A DNA stretch of 64,000 nucleotides, from contig CANNGJ010000007.1 of the NCBI GenBank assembly GCA_947504185.1, positions 45,583 through 109,582 of the forward strand, given 5' to 3'. Source of the stretch: an uncultured Tenacibaculum sp. (GTDB lineage Bacteria > Bacteroidota > Bacteroidia > Flavobacteriales > Flavobacteriaceae). The notes beneath the pieces are model-generated. The model was not told where the DNA came from and ran no database searches. It saw only the letters and a list, made by a program, of their open reading frames with translations. This document shows positions 8,605 through 16,485 of the stretch, in pieces (the first letter of the stretch is position 1; every line of letters begins with the position of its first letter). The translations under genes were made by a program, and so were the position numbers.

Positions 8605-9393
8605 CTATTTATTTAAATTATTATTAAACTCTTCACGATAAGATTCAATTTTATTTTTTAACCATTTTTCAGGAACACCCTCTTTTAGTCTTTCATAAAT
8701 TTCTGAATTAGATAAACCATCTTTCATGTAAATTTGAATTCTATGTCTAGCGGTAGAAGCAGGTATTCTTCTGTTTCTTGTTTTTTCAGATAAACCATCA
8801 TTTTGTTGAGATTCTAAATGCCTAATTCGCCTATCAATTCCTCTTACAGAATAAAGAACTTCGCTTAATAAGTCGTCTTTTGGTATTTCTTCTTTTATTT
8901 CTTCTTCTGGTGTTTCTTTAATAATTTGTTTAAAATCCTTTTCAAATTGAGGCCAATAAGTTTCAAAAACATCTAATAGAATTTCGTCTTTTAACCCATT
9001 TTCCTCTAAACCACTATTGATACTTCTTAACAACATATACACACTGTCTTTGTCAGGTGTTGTATGATTAAATTGTGCTAATGGGTCTTTAACATCTTTT
9101 GGTTTTAAATCTATTAAAAATGTAAAAACTTTATTTGAAGATAATCCTTTAGCTAATGCACCTGATTCAAATAGAATCCAAGGCTTATCCTTATTTGATT
9201 TTGTTAAACAAACTATTCCATTTTCAGTATTTGCAAGTTGATTAGATATTTCAGAAAACCATAATGAACCTCTATCAATATCTCTACTCGATAACCAAGG
9301 GTCAACGGCTTGAATAACACATTGTATCCATCTGTCTAATAGTTTTGCTGTTTTATGGCTTCTTTGTCCTGACCAACTAATAAATACTTTCAT
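8605..9393 (-). CDS. TIR domain-containing protein, probable NADase defence effector
   Basis: A 262-residue cytoplasmic protein. Residues 1 to about 125 are a bacterial TIR domain: KVFISWSG at the start, PWLSSRDIDRGSLW (32-45), GIVCLTKSN (59-67) and PWILFESGALAKG (71-83), where Glu76 is in the position of the catalytic Glu of NAD-cleaving TIR domains. A charged, probably coiled-coil linker follows (about 150-195), then a C-terminal region (about 205-262, ARHRIQIYMKDGLSNSEIY) that looks like a small helical or winged-helix domain. Such proteins usually act in anti-phage systems, depleting NAD or making a signal. It is the upstream gene of the minus-strand pair with the HEPN-like gene. No known named system is recognised. 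Confidence 0.75.
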   Translation of the reverse strand: MKVFISWSGQRSHKTAKLLDRWIQCVIQAVDPWLSSRDIDRGSLWFSEISNQLANTENGIVCLTKSNKDKPWILFESGALAKGLSSNKVFTFLIDLKPKDVKDPLAQFNHTTPDKDSVYMLLRSINSGLEENGLKDEILLDVFETYWPQFEKDFKQIIKETPEEEIKEEIPKDDLLSEVLYSVRGIDRRIRHLESQQNDGLSEKTRNRRIPASTARHRIQIYMKDGLSNSEIYERLKEGVPEKWLKNKIESYREEFNNNLNK

Positions 9394-9410
9394 TTGTTTC
9401 TTTTTAATTG

Positions 9411-9512
9411 TAGCTAACTACTTATAAGAATAGTGTTGTTGCTTTTATCCAGAGAAATAAAAGGAATAACACAACTTTTAGTAGTTGTTTAGCGTTTAGT
9501 TAGACACTAAAC
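9411..9512. repeat. Long imperfect inverted repeat plus short hairpin
   Basis: Arms starting TAGCTAACTAC (9411-9421) and GTGTTGTTGCTTTTAT (about 9433-9448) pair with ATAAAAGGAATAACAC (9457-9472) and GTAGTTGTTTAGC (9481-9493), giving an imperfect hairpin of about 80 nt. GTTTAGT-TAGAC-ACTAAAC (9494-9512) adds a perfect 7-bp hairpin. The region lies between the TIR start and the conserved DUF6787 gene and may be the border or leader of the insertion. Confidence 0.45.
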
Positions 9513-9663
9513 TTAAAAAGAAAATAAGAGCTAGCATTGGGGATATCCGCAGTTTTTTATGTGGTTTTCCGCAGTAGTAGTTTAACCCGTTCATTATGAG
9601 TATGAATAGGGTAGTAGTAAATCAGTAAAAAAGTGAAAAAAATGTTCCTTTTGGGTGTGTAGT

Positions 9664-9969
9664 TTAGTTTTTAAACAAAAAACCTAAGCCCAAACGGCTT
9701 AAAAATTTCTTTTCGAAAGCCCAAAAGAATTTAAATTGCCCAAATAGCCAACCAACAATAGGTAAAGTAGCTTGGTAAATAGGAAAAATAAGCAAAATAC
9801 GTAGTGGCCAATACAACCATGGCGATATGGTTTCGGTAGAAAGACCAAAATAAGCAGTAATAGGCTTAGCAACCCAAGCAGCAAACGAACCGTTTATAGA
9901 AAAAACGATTAATACAGCAATTACATCCCAAGTGGTTTTTAAACCCCAACGTTGTTTTAATTTTTCCAT
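9664..9969 (-). CDS. DUF6787-like small membrane protein
   Basis: A 101-residue protein starting MEKLKQRWGLKTTWDV, with hydrophobic segments at about 15-35 and 50-75 and a basic, aromatic C-terminus. A longer frame would add 12 residues (from 10005), but ATG 9969 gives the N-terminus I associate with DUF6787 proteins of Flavobacteriia. Function unknown; probably an inner-membrane protein. It is downstream of the DUF937 gene on the same strand, separated by a hairpin. Confidence 0.7.
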   Translation of the reverse strand: MEKLKQRWGLKTTWDVIAVLIVFSINGSFAAWVAKPITAYFGLSTETISPWLYWPLRILLIFPIYQATLPIVGWLFGQFKFFWAFEKKFLSRLGLGFLFKN

Positions 9970-9990
9970 GGGCGCAAAAGTAATTAAAAG

Positions 9991-10020
9991 AAAAAGGGCA
10001 AACAAATGTTTACCCTTTTT
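9991..10020 (-). terminator. Terminator downstream of DUF937 gene
   Basis: GGGCAAAC (9996-10003) pairs with GTTTACCC (10008-10015) with one mismatch, flanked by A runs and T runs on both sides, so it can act on either strand. It lies between the DUF937 stop (10042) and the DUF6787 start (9969). Confidence 0.55.
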
Positions 10021-10041
10021 GATAGTATATATGTGTACTAT

Positions 10042-10680
10042 TTATTTTTTTCCAAAAATACCACCTAGTAAGCCACCACCAGATTTTTGTTGGCTACCGC
10101 CACCTCCTAAAACCATACCAGCAACATCATCGATAATACTACCGTCTCCGTCAGCATCTAAAATTTTCTCTAAGAAATTTTGCTCTTCTTTGGCAGAGTT
10201 ACCACCTAATAAACCATCTAGCATTCCTCCTAAATCACCAGAGTTACTAACATTGCTCTGACGAGTTTGTTTTCCTAAAACTCCCATTAATATTGGAGTT
10301 GCTACCTTTAATATATTTGCAACAGATCCTGTATCCATACCAGCTCTTTGACCAATAACTTGCTCAACTCCTTGTTGTTTATTCCCTAATACATGACCTA
10401 AAATTTTACCTCCATCTTGTATAACATTATCGTCAACTCCACCACCAAATAAACCACCTAGGTTGTCTAAAATACCACCATCGTGTTTTTTTAATGCTCC
10501 CATTAATCCTTCAGCACCTTCTGGTGTAGAAGCATTACGTTGCATTGCTTTCATTAATACTGGTAAAGCCATAGCTAAAACACTACTTGTTTTTCCAGCA
10601 TCCTGTCCTGTAGATCCTGCTACTCCAGAGATAACTGCTTTTCCTAAGTCTCCACCTAATAAGTCTAAAATTCCTGCCAT
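10042..10680 (-). CDS. DUF937 domain-containing protein
   Basis: A 212-residue Gly-rich protein. The N-terminus MAGILDLLGGDLGKAVISGVAG and the repeated pattern of short helices broken by Gly (LGHVLGNKQQGVEQVIGQRAGMD, KVATPILMGVLGKQ) are typical of DUF937 proteins, a YidB-like family of unknown function. The family forms four-helix units with conserved 'LG.LL.G' turns. Late in the protein, DADGDGSIIDDV resembles a calcium-binding EF-hand-like loop, followed by a Gly/Ser-rich tail (LGGGGSQQKSGGG). No signal peptide or membrane helix. Role unknown. Confidence 0.8.
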   Translation of the reverse strand: MAGILDLLGGDLGKAVISGVAGSTGQDAGKTSSVLAMALPVLMKAMQRNASTPEGAEGLMGALKKHDGGILDNLGGLFGGGVDDNVIQDGGKILGHVLGNKQQGVEQVIGQRAGMDTGSVANILKVATPILMGVLGKQTRQSNVSNSGDLGGMLDGLLGGNSAKEEQNFLEKILDADGDGSIIDDVAGMVLGGGGSQQKSGGGLLGGIFGKK

Positions 10681-10805
10681 TTTTTTTGTTTTAATAAGAT
10701 TAGTAATTAGTTCTCAATAATGAGACACAAGTTACGTATTTATGGTCACATTTTTTTAAATATTTCTTTTTACCTTACCACCTTTTAAAAAACTAAATCG
10801 ATTAG

Positions 10806-12131
10806 ATGAAAAAAATAGCACTACACTGGCAAATTTTAATTGGAATGCTTTTAGGTATCCTTTTTGGGTTTTTAGCATTGCAATTTGGCTGGAATAATTT
10901 TATTACAGATTGGATTAAACCACTAGGTACCATTTTTGTAAAATTATTAAAGTTAATAGCAGTACCATTAATTATAGCTTCGTTAATTAAAGGAATTTCT
11001 GATTTACAAGATATTTCGAAGTTTAAAAACATTGGGGTAAGAACCATGTTAATTTATATTGGTACTACTGTAATTGCAATTAGTATTGGTTTAGTGTTAG
11101 TAAATGTAATTCAACCAGGTGATGGTATTTCGCAAGCTACGGTAGATAAGTTAACAAACACCTATGCAAACAGTTCTAGCATAACAGCTAAGATTACTGA
11201 AGCGGGTAAACAACAAAGTAGTGGACCATTACAGTTTGTGGTAGATATGGTACCAGACAATGCTATTAGTGCGATGAGTAACAATAAAGCAATGTTACAA
11301 GTAATTTTCTTTACTATTTTCTTAGGAATATCAATGTTATTAATAGGAGAGAAGAAAGCAAAACCATTAAAGAAGTTTTTTGACTCTTTAAATGATGCTA
11401 TTTTAAAAATGGTTGATTTAATAATGTTGGTTTCTCCTTACGCAGTATTTGCTTTATTAGCAAATGTGGTAGTTACTTCTGGAGATCCAGATATACTATT
11501 AGCCTTATTAAAATACGCAGGAGTAGTTGTATTAGGATTGCTATTGATGATTGTTTTTTATTCAATTTTAGTAAGTGTATACACAAAGAAAAACCCGTTC
11601 TGGTTTTTAAAGCAATTAAGTCCAGCGCAACTATTAGCTTTTTCAACAAGTAGTAGTGCAGCAACGTTACCTGTAACTATGGAGCGCGTAGAGGAGCATA
11701 TTGGAGTAGATAAAGAAGTATCGAGTTTTGTATTACCAGTTGGTGCCACTATTAATATGGATGGTACAAGTTTATATCAAGCAGTAGCAGCGGTATTTGT
11801 GATGCAAGTATTATGGCCAGAAGGCTTAGGGTTTGCAAACCAAATGTCTATCGTATTAACGGCGTTGTTAGCGTCTATTGGTTCTGCGGCAGTACCAGGA
11901 GCAGGAATGGTAATGTTGGTAATTGTATTAGAATCTATTGGTTTTCCAAAAGATTTATATCCAGTAGCCTTAGCATTAATTTTTGCGGTTGATAGACCTT
12001 TAGATATGTTACGTACTACAATTAATGTAACAGGTGATGCTACAGTATCTATGATTGTTGCAAAATCGGTAGGGAAATTAGGGAAGCCTAATGTTAAAAA
12101 CTGGGACGATAACTACGATGAAGTAAAATAA
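10806..12131 (+). CDS. Dicarboxylate/amino acid:cation symporter
   Basis: Inner-membrane uptake carrier of the DAACS (GltP/DctA, glutamate transporter) family, 441 residues with eight membrane helices plus two re-entrant loops. Diagnostic motifs are the Ser-rich hairpin AFSTSSSAATLP (about residues 277-288) and NMDGT (about 317-321) in TM7, which binds sodium and substrate, followed by the VPGAGMVML hairpin and the DRPLDMLRTTINVTGD signature of TM8. Substrate is probably glutamate, aspartate or C4-dicarboxylates, driven by Na+ or H+. It is monocistronic with its own terminator. Confidence 0.92.
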   Translation: MKKIALHWQILIGMLLGILFGFLALQFGWNNFITDWIKPLGTIFVKLLKLIAVPLIIASLIKGISDLQDISKFKNIGVRTMLIYIGTTVIAISIGLVLVNVIQPGDGISQATVDKLTNTYANSSSITAKITEAGKQQSSGPLQFVVDMVPDNAISAMSNNKAMLQVIFFTIFLGISMLLIGEKKAKPLKKFFDSLNDAILKMVDLIMLVSPYAVFALLANVVVTSGDPDILLALLKYAGVVVLGLLLMIVFYSILVSVYTKKNPFWFLKQLSPAQLLAFSTSSSAATLPVTMERVEEHIGVDKEVSSFVLPVGATINMDGTSLYQAVAAVFVMQVLWPEGLGFANQMSIVLTALLASIGSAAVPGAGMVMLVIVLESIGFPKDLYPVALALIFAVDRPLDMLRTTINVTGDATVSMIVAKSVGKLGKPNVKNWDDNYDEVK

Positions 12132-12171
12132 TATTTCGTTTTTAAATATTAAAAAAAACAGTATTTTTATG

Positions 12172-12204
12172 AGCATCAATTTATATGTAAATTGATGCTT
12201 TTTT
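12172..12204 (+). terminator. Rho-independent terminator after the symporter gene
   Basis: AGCATCAATTTA (12172-12183) and TAAATTGATGCT (12188-12199) form a 12-bp perfect stem with a TATG loop followed by a T run. Confidence 0.85.
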
Positions 12205-12237
12205 AGTCAATTCAATTAACCTTATTTTATTATAAAT

Positions 12238-13272
12238 ATGAACGTTTGTTTTTTAATGTATCCTTGGGAGAATATTAAATCTCCAGAAAATGATACTTCT
12301 TTAACGTTAATCCATGAATGCGTAAAAAGAGGACATGGTGTTGCTATTTGTACACCATCTAACCTTACAATTCGTAATAGTGTTACCAATGCTTTTTGTA
12401 CTATTTTAAATAGAGCTGATAAAGTATCAAATAACATTAAATCTTTTTACAAAAACACTACGACAAGAGAAGAAATGTTACCATTGGCAGGTTTTGATGC
12501 AATTTTTATGCGTGCAGAACCACCTTTAGATCCGATTATGCTAAATTTTTTAGATTCGGTAAAAGATGATGTCGTTATTATAAATTCTGTTCAAGGAATG
12601 CGTGAAGCGAATAATAAATTGTATACCGCAGTTTTTGATGACCCTAACAACGAGATTATTCCGGTAACTCACGTGTCAAAAAATAAAGATTACTTGATTA
12701 AAATGATTCAAGAATCTAATTCAGATAAAATGATTTTAAAGCCATTAAATGGTTTTGGAGGTTCGGGAGTAATTTTAATTGAAAAATCGGCAATGGGTAA
12801 TATTAACTCACTATTAGATTTTTATATCAATAAAAGTGATGGTTCTTCCGATTATGTAATTTTACAAGAATATATAAAAGGGGCTGAAAAGGGGGATGTA
12901 AGAATTTTGTTATTAAACGGAGTTCCTATTGGAGCAATGAAGCGTATTCCTGGAGAGAAAGATCATCGATCTAATGTTTCAGCTGGTGGTACTATTGCAA
13001 AACATAAGTTAACTGCTGAAGAAAAGTTATTATGTAAAAAAATTGGACCGAAACTAGTAAAAGACGGATTGTTTTTTGTGGGTATTGATGTTATTGGCGG
13101 TAAGTTAGTAGAGGTAAATGTAATGAGTCCAGGAGGTATTACATATATAAATAAAGTGGCGAAAGTAAAGCTACAAGAAAAAGTAATCGACTTTTTAGAA
13201 AGTAAAGTTTTAGAAAGAAATGCTGCATTTAGAAGAATGACAGATTTAAAACGAAGAGTTGATGAAGCTTAG
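12238..13272 (+). CDS. ATP-grasp ligase, glutathione synthase-like
   Basis: A 344-residue GshB-type ATP-grasp enzyme that would join a carboxylate to an amino group with ATP. Visible are the N-terminal MNVCFLMYPW pre-ATP-grasp domain, MRAEPPLDP (about 99-107), the ATP-binding KPLNGFGGSGVILI (about 163-176), EYIKGAEKGDVRIL (about 210-223) and the metal-binding EVNVMSPGG (about 289-297). These match bacterial glutathione synthetase, but there is no gamma-glutamylcysteine ligase gene nearby. The linked N-formylglutamate amidohydrolase-like and DUF1704 genes suggest another peptide substrate is possible. First gene of a five-gene operon; its stop overlaps the next start by 11 nt. Confidence 0.85.
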   Translation: MNVCFLMYPWENIKSPENDTSLTLIHECVKRGHGVAICTPSNLTIRNSVTNAFCTILNRADKVSNNIKSFYKNTTTREEMLPLAGFDAIFMRAEPPLDPIMLNFLDSVKDDVVIINSVQGMREANNKLYTAVFDDPNNEIIPVTHVSKNKDYLIKMIQESNSDKMILKPLNGFGGSGVILIEKSAMGNINSLLDFYINKSDGSSDYVILQEYIKGAEKGDVRILLLNGVPIGAMKRIPGEKDHRSNVSAGGTIAKHKLTAEEKLLCKKIGPKLVKDGLFFVGIDVIGGKLVEVNVMSPGGITYINKVAKVKLQEKVIDFLESKVLERNAAFRRMTDLKRRVDEA

Positions 13273-14101
13273 TATTACTAATCCATTGGTTTCTGCTAAT
13301 TGGTTATCTGAAAATTTGAATGCAAAAAATTTAATTGTTTTAGATGCAACAATAACTAAAGTAGGAGCCCAAAAAGATATTAAAAAAGAAAAGCAGCAAA
13401 TTACAAATGCTGTTTTCTTTGATTTAAAAAACGTTTTTTTAGATAAAGAAGGAGAGTTTCCGAATACAATTCCTGCTGCTAACTATTTTGAAGAAGAGGT
13501 TCAGAAATTAGGAATTAATGAAGATAGCTGTATTGTTGTTTACGACGATTTAGGAGTGTATTCATCAGCTAGAGTTTGGTGGTTGTTTAAAACTTTTGGT
13601 TTTGATAATATTGCTGTTTTAAATGGAGGTTTTCCAGCATGGATTCAATCAGGTTATTTAACAGAAATACCAAAAGAAAGAAACCTAAAACTTGGTAACT
13701 TTAAAGCCAATTATCAATCAGAAAAAGTAAGTAATACAGAAGAAGTACTAGAAGCTTCGATGAACAATAATTGTATTTTAGATGCACGATCAGAAGGACG
13801 TTTTTATGCAACAGCACCAGAACCTAGAGCAGATTTAAAGGGAGGTCATATTCCGAATTCTAAAAGTTTGCCATATTCCGCTTTACAAACTGATGGGAAA
13901 ATGAAATCAGTAAAAGAGCTACAAGAGTTGTTTTTTAAATTGAATCCGAATAAAGAAGCAATGATTTTTTCTTGCGGATCTGGTATTACCGCTTGCATTT
14001 TAGCTTTAGGTAACGAAGCAGCAGGAAATACAAATTATAAAGTATATGATGGTTCATGGACAGCATGGGCTAGTAATTTAGAAAACCCAATTGAAAAATA
14101 A
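13262..14101 (+). CDS. Sulfurtransferase with two rhodanese domains (SseA-like)
   Basis: A 279-residue tandem rhodanese protein, thiosulfate/3-mercaptopyruvate sulfurtransferase family. The N-terminal domain (about 1-140) is catalytically inactive, with CIVVYDDLGVYSSARVWW. The C-terminal domain carries the active-site loop CGSGITA with the catalytic Cys at about 238; the CG(S/T)G(V/I)TA loop is the form typical of 3-mercaptopyruvate sulfurtransferases. It transfers sulfane sulfur from a donor to cyanide or thiols. Start taken at ATG 13262; a TTG one codon earlier is less likely. It overlaps the ATP-grasp gene and abuts the TerB-like gene, so translation is coupled. Confidence 0.88.
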   Translation: MKLSITNPLVSANWLSENLNAKNLIVLDATITKVGAQKDIKKEKQQITNAVFFDLKNVFLDKEGEFPNTIPAANYFEEEVQKLGINEDSCIVVYDDLGVYSSARVWWLFKTFGFDNIAVLNGGFPAWIQSGYLTEIPKERNLKLGNFKANYQSEKVSNTEEVLEASMNNNCILDARSEGRFYATAPEPRADLKGGHIPNSKSLPYSALQTDGKMKSVKELQELFFKLNPNKEAMIFSCGSGITACILALGNEAAGNTNYKVYDGSWTAWASNLENPIEK

Positions 14102-14428
14102 ATGAATTTAGATTGGACCAAAAGAGAGTTTGAAGTATACGTATTGTTATACGCAGCTCATTGTAATCATCTAGAAACAGATGAAGAGAGAAAATATATT
14201 CTTTCTAAAGTAGATGAGGCAACTTTTAACAAAATGCATACCGAGATTGTTGTTGAAAGTGAACATCAAAATATCGAGAAAATTCAGCAGTACTTAAATG
14301 AAAACAAATACTCTTTTGAAGATAGAAAAGAATTGCTAAATGATATTAAAGAAGTTTTCTTTGCCGATGGTACTGTAGATGCTATTGAAAGAAAAGTATT
14401 TGTTTTATTACAGAAAATTTTAAATTAA
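14102..14428 (+). CDS. TerB-like helical protein
   Basis: A 108-residue all-helical acidic protein (MNLDWTKREFEVYVLLYAAHCNHLETDEE). The pattern of an acidic helix pair with 'ADG.VD..E' near the end (FFADGTVDAIERKV) resembles TerB-fold proteins, where such acidic turns can bind metal. No catalytic motif is seen. It sits with no gap after the sulfurtransferase gene and 2 nt before the amidohydrolase-like gene, so it belongs to this operon. Its role there is unknown; a scaffold or metal sensor is conceivable. Confidence 0.65.
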   Translation: MNLDWTKREFEVYVLLYAAHCNHLETDEERKYILSKVDEATFNKMHTEIVVESEHQNIEKIQQYLNENKYSFEDRKELLNDIKEVFFADGTVDAIERKVFVLLQKILN

Positions 14429-14430
14429 TC

Positions 14431-15261
14431 ATGTTAAAGCTTTCAGTAGAAGAAATTATTCAGAAAATTAATAATGAAGCAATTTTTGAAGCAGTTTCAA
14501 ACGATTATTCTTTTACGTTAAAAATTGATGAATATGTACCCTATGTATGCGGTGCAGTACATGATGGACATCAGTTTAGAAAAGAATTGTGGGATAATTG
14601 CTTGCATACCGAATACGATCGTTGGTACGAAGAAGATCCAGCTACCAAAGCGATGGTACAATCGCATCCAATAGTAATTGCAGGAACAGACTCTAGGTTT
14701 GAATATGATTTAAATAGAGGTCCAGAAACTGCAATTTATACCGATGCTTGGGGTAAGCAACTATGGCGAAACCCATTGCCAGAAGAAATGCGTCAAAAAA
14801 GTTTAAATAAACACACTAATTTTTATAAAGTGGTACATGCTTTAATTTCAAAAATTGAAGAGAAATTTACTACTTGTGTTGTATATGACATGCATTCTTA
14901 TAATTGGAAACGTTGGGAAAGAGAAGTACCTACTTGGAATTTAGGAACATCGAATGTAGATAGTAATCGATATGGTAGCGAGATTGAATCGTGGAGAAGT
15001 ATTTTAGAAAAAATGCCCTTACCAAATGGTATAAAATCTACTTCAAAAATTAATGATACTTTTCAAGGAAACGGATATTTCTTAAAATACATTACTCAAA
15101 ATTTTAAGAATACCTTGGTTTTAGCAACCGAAATAGCAAAGGTGTATTGCGATGAATTAAATCAAATAATGTACCCAGAAGTAGTTGCTGCTGTAGAAAG
15201 TTATTTAAAAGTTGAATTAAAAAAACACGCAGATACATTTTATAAAACACATAAATTGTAA
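14431..15261 (+). CDS. N-formylglutamate amidohydrolase family protein
   Basis: A 276-residue zinc-dependent hydrolase of the N-formylglutamate amidohydrolase (HutG-like) family. Family features seen: CGAVHDGHQFR (about 40-50) with a metal-binding His, the IVIAGTDSRFEYDLNR region (about 77-92), and VVYDMHSYNW (about 149-158) with the metal-binding Asp/His pair. There are no histidine-degradation (hut) genes nearby, so formylglutamate breakdown is unlikely to be its job. Together with an ATP-grasp ligase and a DUF1704 peptidase it more likely acts on a peptide or modified amino acid. Fourth gene of the operon. Confidence 0.8.
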   Translation: MLKLSVEEIIQKINNEAIFEAVSNDYSFTLKIDEYVPYVCGAVHDGHQFRKELWDNCLHTEYDRWYEEDPATKAMVQSHPIVIAGTDSRFEYDLNRGPETAIYTDAWGKQLWRNPLPEEMRQKSLNKHTNFYKVVHALISKIEEKFTTCVVYDMHSYNWKRWEREVPTWNLGTSNVDSNRYGSEIESWRSILEKMPLPNGIKSTSKINDTFQGNGYFLKYITQNFKNTLVLATEIAKVYCDELNQIMYPEVVAAVESYLKVELKKHADTFYKTHKL

Positions 15262-15290
15262 ATTTGTGCCTCTTACTTTGTAAATGAATT

Positions 15291-16451
15291 ATGATGAATG
15301 ATACCAATGTAGTAATTAACACTCTTTATACTATTGATGAACAAATTGATAAGCTTGTAAAAAAAATTGAGCTTTTAAGTTATGTGAACCCAATAAATAT
15401 TGAAGAGCAAAAAGAACTTTTTTTTGCATCAAAATATACAATCAATCCAGTTTTTAAATATCCAACTCGCGATTTTGACAAATTTAAATTACATAGAGAG
15501 TTTTTCACTTTAAAGTTAGAGTTAATCGAAGATGAAAAGATTCGAAGTTTATACGAAGAGATAATTTATTCTTACTCAGGATTAATTCAGTGTATAGAAA
15601 CGATAGGTGAAGAAAAAAAGTTTTATTACAATAGTTTACGATCGTTTGGTACACCAACCGAACAAGATGTAGAAAATGCAAAATTCATTTTACATTTTGA
15701 AACCGAAGATGAATCTGATGTTGCCTTTCAGCCGAAGTATTCTACCAAAGAAGCAACCTCTATTTTTAAAGAGTATGCCAATCAATATGATTTTACTTTT
15801 AGCATAAAAGAATCTTCTACTATGGGGGCTATTGCGATGGTGTTGAATAATATCCAAACATTAGTATTGAATAGTAATCATACATTTTCTGAAAACGAAA
15901 TGGCAATTTTAACCAATCACGAAATTGGAGTTCACATGGTAACTACAATGAATGGTTTATTGCATCCGCTTAAAATATTTTCTCATGGATTTCCTAATAA
16001 TGTAGAAACACAAGAAGGGTTAGCCGTTTTTAGTGAGTATATGTCTGGTAATTTAACCATTAAAAGGTTAAAAGAATTGGCATATAGAGTAATTGCTGTT
16101 GATAGTTTAGCAAAGGGTTATACATTTTCTAAAACATTTAGATTATTACATAATACGTACGATTTAGAACGTGAGCAAGCATTTTATATAAGTACTAGAG
16201 TTCATAGAGGTGGCGGGTTTACAAAAGACTATTTATACTTAACGGGTTTAAAGAAAATTTACGATTATTTTCAATCTGGAAAAGATATAAGTCTATTACT
16301 AACAGGAAAAGTTTCTTTAGAGTTTATTGATGATATTAAATATTTAATTAAAAATAAATATGCAGTAAACTCAAAACATATAACGGATGCTTATGCTGCA
16401 AACTCTAATAAAAATAAAACTATAGATTTTATTCTGGAAAATTTAAAGTAA
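15291..16451 (+). CDS. DUF1704 (QEGLA motif) metallopeptidase-like protein
   Basis: A 386-residue protein with the zincin-type motif HEIGVH (210-215, HExxxH) and, further on, QEGLAVFSEY (from 241), the hallmark of DUF1704, often annotated as 'flavohemoglobin expression-modulating QEGLA motif protein'. Eukaryotic members (MATCAP/TMCP) are tubulin tyrosine or glutamate carboxypeptidases with this same HExxxH motif and a downstream Glu as zinc ligand, so a carboxypeptidase function is a reasonable inference here. It has no signal peptide and is therefore cytoplasmic. Last gene of the operon, 29 nt after the amidohydrolase gene, followed by a two-way terminator. Two ATGs (15291, 15294) are possible starts. 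Confidence 0.85.
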   Translation: MMNDTNVVINTLYTIDEQIDKLVKKIELLSYVNPINIEEQKELFFASKYTINPVFKYPTRDFDKFKLHREFFTLKLELIEDEKIRSLYEEIIYSYSGLIQCIETIGEEKKFYYNSLRSFGTPTEQDVENAKFILHFETEDESDVAFQPKYSTKEATSIFKEYANQYDFTFSIKESSTMGAIAMVLNNIQTLVLNSNHTFSENEMAILTNHEIGVHMVTTMNGLLHPLKIFSHGFPNNVETQEGLAVFSEYMSGNLTIKRLKELAYRVIAVDSLAKGYTFSKTFRLLHNTYDLEREQAFYISTRVHRGGGFTKDYLYLTGLKKIYDYFQSGKDISLLLTGKVSLEFIDDIKYLIKNKYAVNSKHITDAYAANSNKNKTIDFILENLK

Positions 16452-16485
16452 AATAAAAGGCTCGCAAAATTCGAGCCTTTTATTT
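16451..16485. terminator. Bidirectional terminator
   Basis: AAATAAAAGGCTCG (16451-16464) and CGAGCCTTTTATTT (16472-16485) form a 14-bp perfect stem with A and T runs on either side, serving both convergent genes (DUF1704 and DUF7935). Confidence 0.9.

Noticed and set aside
9932..10261. Plus-strand open frame opposite the DUF937 gene
   Set aside because: Pro-rich product is the antisense of the Gly-rich DUF937 coding sequence and crosses a terminator.
12238..13272. Gene symbol gshB for the ATP-grasp enzyme
   Set aside because: Sequence fits glutathione synthase, but the operon partners leave another peptide substrate open, so no symbol is given.
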